Shown here one piece after another: positions 9,195 through 18,109 of a stretch of DNA of 64,000 nucleotides. Every line of letters begins with the position of its first letter. Position 1 is the first letter of the stretch. The notes below the pieces were generated by a model. The model searched no databases, was not told the DNA's origin, and worked only from the letters and a program-made list of their open reading frames with translations. The translations under genes were made by a program, and so were the position numbers. This DNA is from JANPBY01 sp963805505. GTDB taxonomy: Bacteria > Actinomycetota > Actinomycetes > DATJPE01. The stretch covers positions 186,001 to 250,000 of the forward strand of contig CAWDUP010000001.1 of NCBI GenBank assembly GCA_963805505.1, read 5' to 3'.

Positions 9195-9451
9195 ACCTGA
9201 ACTCTAGAACAAGGCACCGACAGTTCCTCGACCGTCAACAGGCGGATTCCTGTTTATTCACAACAGGTTTCTGCAACAGACCGCACCGACAACCCCGGGT
9301 GCTTGTCCACAGGCGACGGGGAGGCCGGGTCTGCAAGGTGGGGACCTTTGGCCCCCCAGGGTCGGGACCAAGGCTACGAGCCAAGCCTGCTGGAGGGGCG
9401 AGATTGTTGAGTCGTCCAAGAAGCATCCTCATTGGAGACAAGGAAATCGTC

Positions 9452-10021
9452 ATGAGTCGCCGCAGTCTCGATCTCGTCCTCTCGCTCACTGCCCTCGTCG
9501 TCGCCGTGGTCCTGGTCGTGGCTGGGGCCCTGCTGCTCTGGGGCGGCAGCTACGCGTCCAACACCGTCACCGATCAGCTCTCGGAGCAGAACATCGCATT
9601 CCCGGCTGACACCGCTCAGCTGCCGCCGGATCTTCAGCAGTACGCGGGCCAGCAGGTGACCACCGGAGCTCAGGCGAAGGCCTACTCCGACTACATCGCC
9701 GGGCACCTCGAGGAGGTCGCCGGCGGCAAGACCTACTCCGAGGTCAGTGCGGAGTGGATCGCCTCCAGCGAAGACCCCACCCAGCGTGACCCGGCTCTCG
9801 GCGCCCAGCGGATGACGCTGTTCATGGGCGAGACCCTTCGCGGCCTGCTCCTCAACGCGTACGCGTTCTCGGTCTTCGGGACCATCGCAACGATCGGGGC
9901 CTGGGTGTCCTTCGGGGCGGCGGCTCTCCTGTTCGTCCTCGGAATCCTGGGCATCATCCACGGCCGCAGGACGTCAGCAGACACCACCGTGTTCGCGGTC
10001 GATCAGCCCATGACCGTGTGA
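9452..10021 (+). CDS. Two-pass membrane protein, function unknown
   Basis: This 189-residue protein has a membrane segment at residues about 8-30 (LVLSLTALVVAVVLVVAGAL) and a second at about 145-172 (FGAAALLFVLGILGII). Between them lies a hydrophilic loop of roughly 110 residues rich in Gln, Ala and Asp with YAGQQVTTGAQAKAYSDYIA. Similar small proteins are common in actinobacteria and are sometimes mislabelled as dioxygenases; I know of no assigned function. I chose ATG at 9452 because the frame upstream (open from 9188) runs through the intergenic region shared with the divergent HNH gene. A strong hairpin terminator follows. Confidence 0.7.
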   Translation: MSRRSLDLVLSLTALVVAVVLVVAGALLLWGGSYASNTVTDQLSEQNIAFPADTAQLPPDLQQYAGQQVTTGAQAKAYSDYIAGHLEEVAGGKTYSEVSAEWIASSEDPTQRDPALGAQRMTLFMGETLRGLLLNAYAFSVFGTIATIGAWVSFGAAALLFVLGILGIIHGRRTSADTTVFAVDQPMTV

Positions 10022-10044
10022 GCCTGGGCCTCGCCTGACAGGCA

Positions 10045-10086
10045 CGCGAACGGCCCCGTCCGATGACTCGGACGGGGCCGTTCGCG
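10045..10086 (+). terminator. Perfect 19-bp hairpin terminator
   Basis: The arms 10045-10063 and 10068-10086 are perfect reverse complements around a TGAC loop and almost wholly G+C. There is no T run, as is common for actinobacterial terminators. It separates the membrane-protein gene from etfBA. Confidence 0.75.
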
Positions 10087-10101
10087 ATTGGCGGGTAAAG
10101 C

Positions 10102-10115
10102 TACTGACCAGTAAC
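10102..10115. promoter_or_regulatory. Candidate TetR-type operator upstream of etfB
   Basis: TACTGACCAGTAAC contains inverted arms TACTG and CAGTA around a two-base centre, a form seen in TetR-family operators of fatty-acid genes. It lies about 130 bases before etfB. No regulator is encoded nearby, so this is a weak inference. Confidence 0.3.
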
Positions 10116-10243
10116 CTGGTGGTTCACTGCTTCGGCGCCCGGCCCGATTCCCGGACCGGCACCAGCGTCTGAAAGCATCGCCTGACAGCATCTCGAACAG
10201 CCGGACCGCCGGACCATCCCGTATGAAGGGTCGCTTCTCGACC

Positions 10244-11023
10244 ATGAAGATCGTCGTCTGCGTCAAGCAGGTCCCGGACACGTGGGCCGAGAAGGTGCTG
10301 CGCCCAACCGATCAGACCCTCGATCGTGACTCCGCCGACTCGGTGATGAACGAGCTCGACGAGTACGCCGTCGAGGAGGCGCTGCAGCTCGCCGAGAAGC
10401 ACTCCGGCGAGGTCACGGTCCTCACCATGGGGCCGGAGAAGGCCGCCGAGACCGTCCGCAAGGCCTTGTCGATGGGCGCCGATGCCGGCATCCATGTGGT
10501 CGACGACGGGATCCATGGCTCGGACGCGCTCGCGACCTCAGCCATCCTGGCCAAGGCGCTGGGCACCGTGGAGTGGGACCTGGTCATCTCGGGTTCGGAG
10601 TCGACCGACGCCCGGATGTCCGTCGTGCCGGCGATGCTGGCCGAGCGCCTCGGTGTGCCGCAGCTCACCTTTGCCGAGTCGGTCGAGGTCGACGGGGCCA
10701 CGGTCCGGATCCAGCGTCAGACCGAGTACGGCCACGACGTCGTCGAGGCGACTTCTCCCGCTGTGATCTCAGTGGTTGAGAAGATCAACGAGCCGCGCTA
10801 CCCCAGTTTCAAGGGGATCATGGCGGCCAAGAAGAAGCCGCTGACCACTCTCACCCTTGCCGACCTTGAGGTGGATTCGGGCGCGGTCGGCCTGGGTGCT
10901 GCCTGGAGCAAGGTTGACGAAGCCACACCGCGCCCGCCGCGAAGTGCCGGGACCATCGTCAAGGACGAGGGGGAAGGCGGCGTCGCGCTGGCCGACTTCC
11001 TCGCGGCCCAGAAGTTCATCTGA
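10244..11023 (+). CDS. etfB: Electron transfer flavoprotein beta subunit
   Basis: The N-terminus MKIVVCVKQVPDT is diagnostic of EtfB/FixA. The family signature VEATSPAVISVVEKINEPRYPSFKGIMAAKK is present near residues 165-195. EtfB binds AMP and pairs with EtfA to accept electrons from acyl-CoA dehydrogenases and pass them to ETF-quinone oxidoreductase. I used the ATG at 10244 because it opens the family N-terminus exactly; an ATG seven codons earlier lacks a ribosome site. The next gene is etfA, 14 bases downstream. The pair is Rv3029c-Rv3028c in M. tuberculosis, adjacent to the methyltransferase/GH57 pair, whereas here an 8-kb block separates them. Confidence 0.96.
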   Translation: MKIVVCVKQVPDTWAEKVLRPTDQTLDRDSADSVMNELDEYAVEEALQLAEKHSGEVTVLTMGPEKAAETVRKALSMGADAGIHVVDDGIHGSDALATSAILAKALGTVEWDLVISGSESTDARMSVVPAMLAERLGVPQLTFAESVEVDGATVRIQRQTEYGHDVVEATSPAVISVVEKINEPRYPSFKGIMAAKKKPLTTLTLADLEVDSGAVGLGAAWSKVDEATPRPPRSAGTIVKDEGEGGVALADFLAAQKFI

Positions 11024-11037
11024 GAGGGCGGTAGGTC

Positions 11038-11985
11038 ATGGCAGAGATCCTGGTTCTGGTCGAGCACATCGACGGTGACGTCAAGAAGGTCACGTCGGAA
11101 CTGCTCACACTGGCGCGCTCGCTCGGGGAGCCGAGCGCAGTCTTCGTCGGCGCTGGCTTCGACGCGGCGAAGGACAAGCTGGCTGAGTACGGCGCCGCAA
11201 CCATCCATGTCGCTGATGCGCCAGAGCTCTCCGACTACGTCGTCGCGCCCAAGGCGCACGTGTTGGCGCAGCTGGTCTCCGAACGGACGCCCGCGGCGGT
11301 TCTCCTGGCGTCGACAGCCGAAGGCAAGGAAATCGCTGGCCGGCTGGCCATCCGCACGGGTTCCGGTGTCCTCACCGATGCTGTGGCAGTCGACGCCGAT
11401 CTGGTCGCCACGCAGTCGGTGTTCGGCGGCTCGACGGTTGTCCGCTCCGAGGTGACCCACGGGACACCGATCATCACGGTTCGCCCGAACTCCACGCCTC
11501 CGGAGGCCGCCCCTGCGGCCGGGACCCGCTCCGACGTCGCGGTTTCCCTCGACGATGCCGACAGGGCCGCCAAGATCGTCGACCGGGTCGTCAAGGAGAA
11601 GGGCGGTCGCCCAGAGCTGACCGAGGCTTCGATCGTCGTGTCGGGTGGTCGTGGAACCGCGGGAGACTTCTCGGTCATCGAGAAGCTCGCCGACGCCCTT
11701 CATGCGGCGGTGGGAGCGTCGCGTGCAGCGACCGACGCCGGCTGGTATCCGCACCAGAACCAGGTCGGGCAGACCGGGAAGACCGTGTCCCCGCAGCTCT
11801 ACCTCGCTAGTGGAATCTCCGGCGCGATCCAGCACCGGGCCGGGATGCAGACGTCCAAGACGATCGTCGCGGTCAACAAGGACCCGGAGGCGCCGATCTT
11901 CGAGCTGGTCGATTTCGGGGTCGTCGGAGACCTTTTCGCCGTTCTTCCGCAGTTGACCACCGAGATCGAGAAGCGCCAGGCCTGA
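11038..11985 (+). CDS. etfA: Electron transfer flavoprotein alpha subunit
   Basis: This 315-residue protein carries the EtfA C-terminal FAD domain: LYLASGISGAIQHRAGMQ, then IVAVNKDPEAPIFELVDFGVVGD, which form the FAD-binding signature. The N-terminal half is the usual Rossmann-like domain (ILVLVEHIDGDVKKVTSELL). It forms the soluble EtfAB heterodimer with the product of the gene before it. A GAGAGGGCGG ribosome site precedes the ATG. A small hairpin follows the stop, so the etfBA operon probably ends here. Confidence 0.96.
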   Translation: MAEILVLVEHIDGDVKKVTSELLTLARSLGEPSAVFVGAGFDAAKDKLAEYGAATIHVADAPELSDYVVAPKAHVLAQLVSERTPAAVLLASTAEGKEIAGRLAIRTGSGVLTDAVAVDADLVATQSVFGGSTVVRSEVTHGTPIITVRPNSTPPEAAPAAGTRSDVAVSLDDADRAAKIVDRVVKEKGGRPELTEASIVVSGGRGTAGDFSVIEKLADALHAAVGASRAATDAGWYPHQNQVGQTGKTVSPQLYLASGISGAIQHRAGMQTSKTIVAVNKDPEAPIFELVDFGVVGDLFAVLPQLTTEIEKRQA

Positions 11986-12004
11986 TCCCGGGAGCGTCGC
12001 CTTG

Positions 12005-12024
12005 GGTCGGCATCGCAGCCGACC
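12005..12024 (+). terminator. Short GC hairpin after etfA
   Basis: GGTCGGC and GCCGACC form a seven-pair stem with a six-base loop in the 130-base gap between etfA and the MBOAT gene. It has no T run, so termination is only likely. Confidence 0.4.
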
Positions 12025-12117
12025 TAGGGTGGACCCGGGCAGGGTCGGGGACGGCCTGAGCCGCCGTCAGTTCCTCGCTCCCATCTGCTCGCTTCTGCTG
12101 CGTTAGGCCATGCTCCG

Positions 12118-13653
12118 TTGATCTTTCCAACCGTTCAGTTCGCGGCGTTCTTCGTCGTCGTCCTGCTGATCAGCTGGGCCTTGATGCCCCGCCCCCGGCT
12201 GTGGAAACCGTTCATGGTCGGGGCGTCGTACTTCTTCTACGGTTACGCGGACTGGCGGTTCACGGGGCTGCTCGCCGCCTCGACGGTCGCCAACCAAGCC
12301 GCTGCCCAGGCCATCTCTCGCTCCGAAGCTCCGGCGGTCCGTCGCCGGTTGCTGACCCTGATCGTCGTCTTCGACGTCGGCCTGCTCGGGGTCTTCAAGT
12401 ACTTCGACTTCTTCACCGAGTCGGTCAACCGCGTCCTCACCACCCTTGGGTTGGAAGCGCCGCTTCCGATCCTGGCGATCGCCTTGCCGATCGGCATCTC
12501 GTTCTTCACCTTCCAGGCGATCTCCTACGTCGTTGACGTCTACAAGCGAGTGATCACCCCAGCCTCGTTCCTCGACTTTGCGCTCTACGAGGCGTTCTTC
12601 CCGCACCTGGTTGCCGGGCCGATCGTTCGTGCACGGGAGTTCCTGCCGCAGCTCGCCTCACCACGCAATCCTCGGGCGATCCCCGCGGGTCCGGCGATAT
12701 TTCTCATCGCAGGAGGCTTGTTCAAGAAGATCGTGCTGGCGGATCTGCTCGCGACCCGCATCGTGGATCCGGTCTTCGGTAGCCCGCAAGCGCACACCGC
12801 ACCTGAGGTGATCGTCGCCATCTACGGCTACGCCGTACAGATCTACTGCGACTTCTCCGCCTACACCGACATGGCGATCGGTCTCGCGCTGCTGCTGGGG
12901 TTCCGATTCCCGCAGAACTTCGACCGGCCCTATGCTGCGCGCTCGCTCCAGGACTTCTGGCGGCGCTGGCACATGACCCTGTCTCGCTGGCTGCGCGACT
13001 ACCTCTACATCCCGCTGGGCGGCAGCCGCGGATCCAGCGCCAAGACCTACCGCAACCTGATGCTGACCATGCTCATCGGTGGCCTGTGGCACGGCGCCAG
13101 CTGGACGTTCGTGATCTGGGGTGGCATTCATGGCACTGGGCTCGCCCTCGAGCGCTGGTGGCGGTTGCGTCGATCCCATCGCCCTCCCGCCGCGGCGCCT
13201 CCCCCCGAGCCCTCGGTGGCCCGAGGGATCCTGGCCGCCTCGGCGGCCACCCGAACGGGGCGGCTTCGCTCACGCAAGCCGAAGGACGTACAGCCGGCCG
13301 GGACGACCGAGTCCAGCGGCCCACGTCAGTGGGTAGCCGTTCTGATCACCTTCAACGTCGTCTGCCTGGCCTGGGTCTTCTTCCGTTCGCCTGACCTCTC
13401 GACAGCCTTCGCGATCTTTGGCCAGCTCAGCGACTGGGGTCCCGCGCCCCTGGTCACCTGGACGGTCGTCGCAGCGATCGTTGCCGGTCTGTCGACCCAG
13501 TTCCTTCCGCCAGAGGTCTGGCTGGCGTTGCAGCAATGGGTCTCGCGACGGCCTATCCTGGTCCAGGGCGTGCTCTACGGCTTGTTCCTCGTCGTGATCA
13601 ACATCATCGTCGGCGAGCAGGGAGTGGCACCGTTCTTGTACTTCCGTTTCTGA
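12118..13653 (+). CDS. MBOAT O-acyltransferase (AlgI/DltB type)
   Basis: A 511-residue multi-pass membrane protein of the AlgI family. The start LIFPTVQFAAFFVVVLLISW matches the family opening, although it is a TTG codon; the ATG just upstream runs into a stop after three codons. The catalytic histidine motif GGLWHGASWTFVIWGGIHG lies near residues 320-340, and the RPYAARSLQDFWRRWHMTLS segment is a strong family marker. A proline- and arginine-rich cytoplasmic loop of about 70 residues precedes the last membrane segments. Such proteins move acetyl or acyl groups across the membrane onto extracytoplasmic glycans. The next gene encodes an SGNH protein, the usual partner that completes transfer to the acceptor. 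Confidence 0.9.
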   Translation: MIFPTVQFAAFFVVVLLISWALMPRPRLWKPFMVGASYFFYGYADWRFTGLLAASTVANQAAAQAISRSEAPAVRRRLLTLIVVFDVGLLGVFKYFDFFTESVNRVLTTLGLEAPLPILAIALPIGISFFTFQAISYVVDVYKRVITPASFLDFALYEAFFPHLVAGPIVRAREFLPQLASPRNPRAIPAGPAIFLIAGGLFKKIVLADLLATRIVDPVFGSPQAHTAPEVIVAIYGYAVQIYCDFSAYTDMAIGLALLLGFRFPQNFDRPYAARSLQDFWRRWHMTLSRWLRDYLYIPLGGSRGSSAKTYRNLMLTMLIGGLWHGASWTFVIWGGIHGTGLALERWWRLRRSHRPPAAAPPPEPSVARGILAASAATRTGRLRSRKPKDVQPAGTTESSGPRQWVAVLITFNVVCLAWVFFRSPDLSTAFAIFGQLSDWGPAPLVTWTVVAAIVAGLSTQFLPPEVWLALQQWVSRRPILVQGVLYGLFLVVINIIVGEQGVAPFLYFRF

Positions 13654-13678
13654 TCGCCTCTCCACGTCGAGGACTGTT

Positions 13679-14776
13679 GTGTCGGTTGATGTCCCTCCCC
13701 GGGCTTCTGCGGAGAATGCGGACGAGCACTTCATCGACGAGGTCGAGCACCCAGCGGCGCGCGGCGGTCAGCACGGCACCGTGTCCGCGCCGAGGATGGT
13801 CGGACTCGTGCTGGTGGCCTTGCTGACCGCGACCCTGTTCAACTCGGCCGGCTTGCTGAAAGCCGGCGAGAGCATGCAGCCGGGAGTCACTCGATCGCTC
13901 ACGCTGGCTGTGGCCCGTCCCGTGGACTCCTTCGCCCGCACCGTCGGGTTGTCGAGACCTCGGGAGGCGCTCGAGTCAGCGCTGGGCCACGAGGACCTGT
14001 CGGGCGGCGAGATCGTCGACGACTCGTTACCGGTGATCGTGGTGCCGCCGGAACCGACCACCGCCCCCGGCGCAACCCCTAGCGCGCAGGTGACCCCAGA
14101 CCCTGTCGATCCCGACATCACCTTGCGACAGCCGACCAAGGCCCGCCCGCTCGACGTCTTGGTGACCGGTGATTCGCTGTCCACCTACGTCGGCCTCCAA
14201 CTGACCAACCTCACCCACGAGGCCGGCCTGGTCACGGTCTCCATGCTCGACCGAGACGGAACCGGAATCACCAACCCGTCCTTCTTCAACTGGCAGAAAG
14301 CGGCGCGCGCCGACATGGCCAAGAAGAATCCGGAAGTTGTCGTGATGATCATCGGGGGCAATGACGGGTGGCCGATGGACACGCCGTCCGGGGAGCGCGC
14401 GGCCGTGGGCAGCGATGCCTGGGTCACGGAGTACGCCCGCCGTACCGCGGCGGTTATGCGAACCTTCCAGGGCGAGGGACGCGCCGTCTACTGGTCCGGT
14501 CCGCCCACCGCGCGAGCGTCCCTGTGGGATGGCATCTACCGAAAGATCAACCGGGCCGTCGCCGCCGCGGCCGATGCCATTCCCGGGGTGACCTACATCG
14601 ATCTCTACCGAGGCACCGCCGTCAACGGTCACTACGCGACCTTCGTCCCGGACGAGGGGGAGAAGGTCAAGGCGAGACAGCCCGACGGGGTCCACTGGAC
14701 CCTCGACGGATCACGACTGCCGGCCCGGCTGATCGTGCAGCAGATGGAGACCGACGCCGGCACCAGCCTGCGCTGA
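13679..14776 (+). CDS. Membrane-anchored SGNH-fold protein (DUF459-like), MBOAT partner
   Basis: The 365-residue protein has one N-terminal membrane segment (about 40-62, MVGLVLVALLTATLFNSAGL) and a proline-rich stretch, then an SGNH domain. Its blocks are VTGDSLSTY (Ser nucleophile), MIIGGNDGWP (Asn) and DGVHWTLDG (Asp and His). It begins with GTG 25 bases after the MBOAT stop. Paired MBOAT and SGNH proteins make O-acetyltransferase systems in alginate, cellulose and peptidoglycan modification. The acceptor here is not visible from sequence. Confidence 0.85.
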   Translation: MSVDVPPRASAENADEHFIDEVEHPAARGGQHGTVSAPRMVGLVLVALLTATLFNSAGLLKAGESMQPGVTRSLTLAVARPVDSFARTVGLSRPREALESALGHEDLSGGEIVDDSLPVIVVPPEPTTAPGATPSAQVTPDPVDPDITLRQPTKARPLDVLVTGDSLSTYVGLQLTNLTHEAGLVTVSMLDRDGTGITNPSFFNWQKAARADMAKKNPEVVVMIIGGNDGWPMDTPSGERAAVGSDAWVTEYARRTAAVMRTFQGEGRAVYWSGPPTARASLWDGIYRKINRAVAAAADAIPGVTYIDLYRGTAVNGHYATFVPDEGEKVKARQPDGVHWTLDGSRLPARLIVQQMETDAGTSLR

Positions 14777-14835
14777 GTTTCGGGCGCACTGAGTTTCGGG
14801 CAAGCAACCTGGTAGGCACGTAGACTCGAACGGTT

Positions 14836-16017
14836 ATGGCTTACCTCGACCACGCGGCAACGACGCCCATGCTTCCCGAGGTCGTCGCGGCCATGGCTGA
14901 GGAGATGGGCCAGACCGGAAACCCGTCGTCTTTGCACGGGTCTGGACGTCGTGCGCGGCGCATCGTTGAGGAGTCGCGTGAGCGGCTGGCGACCGCCTTC
15001 GGGGCCCGGCCCAGCGAGGTCATCTTGACCAGCGGCGGGACCGAGGCCGACAACTTGGCGGTCAAGGGACTGTTCTGGGCAGCCAAGGCCAAGGACCCAC
15101 AGCGCATACGGGTGCTGGTGGGTGCGGCCGAGCATCACGCGGTGCTCGATCCGGCTCACTGGCTCGGAGATCACGAGGGTGCGGTCGTGGAGCTGTTGCC
15201 CGTCGACTGCGTGGGGCGGGTGCACCCGGCAGCCGTGGCGTCGGCGATCGAGCGTGACCCGGGCAGCGTCGCCCTCATCTCGGTGATGGCCGCCAACAAC
15301 GAGGTGGGCACGATTCAGCCGCTTGGTGACATCATCGCCTTGGGGCAATCCCACGGCATCCCCGTGCACACCGATGCCGTGCAGGCAGCCGCCGTGCTGC
15401 CGCTGGCCTTCGACGCGTCCGGTCTGGACGCCATGACGCTGACTGCGCACAAGCTCGGTGGACCCTTTGGCGTAGGCGCCCTGCTGCTCGGTCGCGGCGA
15501 TGAGCCTGTCCCGTTGATGCACGGTGGCGGCCAGGAACGGGATGTTCGCTCCGGCACGTTGGATGCCCCTGGGATCCTCGGGTTCTCGTTGGCCGCGGAG
15601 ATGGCGGTGGCGAACCGGGCTGATCGGGTCGGCCGCCTGGCCGCCCTGCGTGACCGGTTGATCGACGGGGTGCTCCGCTCGGTGCCTGAGGCGTCGCTGA
15701 ATGGGGACCCAGACCCCGCGGGACGGCTGCCCGGAAACGCACACTTCACCTTCGCCGGATGCGAGGGAGATGCGCTGCTGATGTTGCTCGACGCGGCTGG
15801 CGTCGAATGCTCCACGGGATCCGCCTGCACCGCAGGCGTGGCCCAGCCCTCCCACGTGTTGCTCGCCATCGGGGCGGACGCCGATCGGGCGCGTGGCTCG
15901 CTGCGGTTCTCGCTGGGGCACACGTCCACCGATGCCGACGTGGATGCCCTGCTGGAGGCGCTCCCCGGCGCCGTTGCTCGCGCTCGCCGCGCCGGGCTCG
16001 CCGTACGGTCGAGCTGA
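14836..16017 (+). CDS. iscS: Cysteine desulfurase
   Basis: A PLP enzyme of 393 residues that removes sulfur from cysteine. It has the opening YLDHAATTPMLPEV, the PLP lysine in LTAHKLGGPFGVGALLL (near residue 205) and the loop CSTGSACTAGVAQPSHVL with the persulfide cysteine near residue 325. A TAGACT box ends nine bases before the ATG, so the mRNA may be nearly leaderless. Its stop overlaps the ATG of mnmA by one base (TGATG), fitting direct sulfur supply for tRNA 2-thiolation. It is equivalent to Rv3025c. Confidence 0.95.
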   Translation: MAYLDHAATTPMLPEVVAAMAEEMGQTGNPSSLHGSGRRARRIVEESRERLATAFGARPSEVILTSGGTEADNLAVKGLFWAAKAKDPQRIRVLVGAAEHHAVLDPAHWLGDHEGAVVELLPVDCVGRVHPAAVASAIERDPGSVALISVMAANNEVGTIQPLGDIIALGQSHGIPVHTDAVQAAAVLPLAFDASGLDAMTLTAHKLGGPFGVGALLLGRGDEPVPLMHGGGQERDVRSGTLDAPGILGFSLAAEMAVANRADRVGRLAALRDRLIDGVLRSVPEASLNGDPDPAGRLPGNAHFTFAGCEGDALLMLLDAAGVECSTGSACTAGVAQPSHVLLAIGADADRARGSLRFSLGHTSTDADVDALLEALPGAVARARRAGLAVRSS

Positions 16018-17096
16018 TGCGCGTCGTCGCAGCAGTCTCCGGGGGGGTTGACTCGGCCGTCGCCGCCGCACGGCTGGTCGACGCCGGGCACGACGTGACC
16101 GCCGTGCACCTCGCGTTGTCCACGAACCCGCAGGCCTACCGCAGCGGCGCGCGAGGCTGCTGCACCCTGGAGGACTCGCGCGACGCGCGCAGGGCGGCGG
16201 ACGTGCTCGGCATCCCCTTCTACGTCTGGGACCTCGCTGATCGCTTCCGTGAGGACGTCGTCGAGGACTTCGTCGCCGAGTACGCCGCTGGACGCACCCC
16301 CAACCCCTGCCTGCGATGCAACGAGAAGATCAAGTTCGCTGCCGTGTTGGATCGTGCCGTTGCTCTGGGTTTCGACGCCGTCGGTACGGGTCACTACGCC
16401 AGGGTCGTGTCCGGCCCGGACGGGCCCGAGCTCTACCGAGCGGTCGATTCGGCCAAGGACCAGTCCTACGTCCTTGGTGTGCTCACGGCCGGCCAGCTGG
16501 CTCGGGCGTTGTTCCCGCTGGGGGACACGACAAAGGACGTGGTGCGGGTCGAAGCCGAGCAGCGTGGTCTCGCCGTTGCCCGCAAACCGGACAGCCATGA
16601 CATCTGCTTCATCCCCGACGGTGACACCGCGGGGTTCCTCAGCCGCGCTCTGGGAGATGCGCCAGGCGAGATCAGCGACGTGACAGGTGCGGTTCTCGGC
16701 CGGCACCAGGGCACGCACGGCTACACGGTCGGCCAGCGGCGCGGTTTGGCGATCGGCCATCCCGCCCCCGATGGGCGACCGCGCTATGTGCTCGACATCT
16801 CCCCAGTCGACCGACGCATCACGGTAGGGCCCCGGGAGGCCCTCGCAGTGGGCCGCGTGGAGGGTGTCCGGCCTCGCTGGTGCGGGCCGCCCCCCCAATC
16901 GAGCCTGCGCTGCTTCGCCCAGGTTCGCGCCCATGGAACTCCTGTATCCGCTCGCGCAGAACTGGCGGGGGAACGAGTTCTGGTCTCCTTCGATGCCCCC
17001 ATCGAAGGTCTGGCGCCCGGCCAGGCGGTGGTCCTCTACGACGGTGACCGGGTGATCGGGTCGGCGACGGTCGACTGTACGGCTCCGCCGACGTGA
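16017..17096 (+). CDS. mnmA: tRNA-specific 2-thiouridylase MnmA
   Basis: The 359-residue protein opens with the P-loop VAAVSGGVDSAVAAARL of PP-loop ATPases. Two catalytic cysteines are visible: TPNPCLRCNEKIKF (about residue 102) and HDICFIPDGDT (about 198). It thiolates U34 of Lys, Glu and Gln tRNAs. Translation from ATG at 16017 overlaps the iscS stop; the frame is open further upstream inside iscS, but only this start gives the standard N-terminus. The 3' end overlaps the next gene by four bases. Confidence 0.95.
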   Translation: MRVVAAVSGGVDSAVAAARLVDAGHDVTAVHLALSTNPQAYRSGARGCCTLEDSRDARRAADVLGIPFYVWDLADRFREDVVEDFVAEYAAGRTPNPCLRCNEKIKFAAVLDRAVALGFDAVGTGHYARVVSGPDGPELYRAVDSAKDQSYVLGVLTAGQLARALFPLGDTTKDVVRVEAEQRGLAVARKPDSHDICFIPDGDTAGFLSRALGDAPGEISDVTGAVLGRHQGTHGYTVGQRRGLAIGHPAPDGRPRYVLDISPVDRRITVGPREALAVGRVEGVRPRWCGPPPQSSLRCFAQVRAHGTPVSARAELAGERVLVSFDAPIEGLAPGQAVVLYDGDRVIGSATVDCTAPPT

Positions 17097-18109
17097 CGTT
17101 GCCCCTTCCGTTCGCGCTTCCCTCCGGTGCTGCCACCGGCGTCGGGTCGATGCCTGGCACCGACGTGCGTGAGGCCACTCGCATCATCTTGGGCGAGCTA
17201 CCGGACTTTCCCCATGTCCCAGAGCTCCCGGCCCGCGGACCCGGCGCCGACCTGACCGGTCGCGCGGTCGGCCTGCTCGTCGATCTGCATGCTGAGGTCC
17301 AGCCCAGCGGGTGGCGTATCACGGCTGCCAGTGGGCGCGACGAGCGGCGCGCGACGGCTTGGCTGGGGGAGGATCTGGACACCTTCGAGGAGCTCGCGCA
17401 GGGGTGGACCGGTCCGGTGAAGGTGCAGGTGTGCGGACCGTGGACCCTGGCCTCGACGATCGAGCTGCGGTACGGCGACAAGTTCCTCGCTGATCCCGGC
17501 GCCTGCCGCGACCTGGTCTCCTCCCTGGCCGAGGGGGTCAGCCAGCATGTCGACGAGGTGGCTGCGCGACTGCCCGGGGCGCAGCTCGTGCTTCAGCTCG
17601 ACGAACCTGCCCTACCGGGAGTGTTGGCGGGATCGGTGCCGACGGCGAGCGGGTTCGGGCAGCTAGCGGCCGTCGACACCGAGATCGTCGTTGCCGGGTT
17701 GCGCGCGGTGCTTGACGGCGCGAAGCGCGGTTCCGCCAAGGCATCGGTCATCCACTGCTGCGCCGACCGGGTGCCCATCGGCTTGTTGGTTCGTGCTGGC
17801 GCGGCCGCGATCTCCCTCGACTTCGCGCTGCTGCCCGAGTCCTCCGACGATGCCTGCGGCGCCGCCCTCGAGGCGGGCGACCGCTTCCTTCTTGGCATCC
17901 AAGATCTGTCGGACCCAGCCGCTAGCGTCGCCCCCGTGCGCGCATGGTGGAATCGACTCGGGCAAGACCCTGAGCAGCTGGCGGCGCTCGTGCTGACGCC
18001 GTCGTGCGGGTTGGCCGGCGAGACCCCCGCCTCGTCGCGCCGCACCCTGGTCTCGGTTCGGGAGGCGGCACGTCGGCTGGCCGATGATCCGTTCGGGGAG
18101 ATCAGGTGA
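17093..18109 (+). CDS. MetE C-terminal-like protein (Rv3015c family)
   Basis: A 338-residue single-domain protein resembling the C-terminal half of cobalamin-independent methionine synthase. Zinc ligands of that family are recognisable in VIHCCADRVP (His-x-Cys) and LTPSCGLAG (Cys) near the end. The opening TGVGSMPGTDVREA is typical of the actinobacterial family that includes Rv3015c. It lacks the N-terminal half that binds folate in MetE, so it may use another methyl donor or have lost that activity. It overlaps mnmA and ligA by four bases on each side, and so belongs to the iscS-mnmA-ligA operon. The reaction is uncertain. Confidence 0.85.
   Translation: MTLPLPFALPSGAATGVGSMPGTDVREATRIILGELPDFPHVPELPARGPGADLTGRAVGLLVDLHAEVQPSGWRITAASGRDERRATAWLGEDLDTFEELAQGWTGPVKVQVCGPWTLASTIELRYGDKFLADPGACRDLVSSLAEGVSQHVDEVAARLPGAQLVLQLDEPALPGVLAGSVPTASGFGQLAAVDTEIVVAGLRAVLDGAKRGSAKASVIHCCADRVPIGLLVRAGAAAISLDFALLPESSDDACGAALEAGDRFLLGIQDLSDPAASVAPVRAWWNRLGQDPEQLAALVLTPSCGLAGETPASSRRTLVSVREAARRLADDPFGEIR

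Noticed and set aside
14773..14803. 13-base direct repeat (CTGAGTTTCGGGC) before iscS
   Set aside because: Too short, spaced by three bases and partly in the preceding stop region; no function could be supported.
14632..16934. Several long antisense frames over iscS and mnmA
   Set aside because: They are Arg/Gln/His-rich complements of strong genes, a common effect of GC-rich codons, and contain no recognisable motif.
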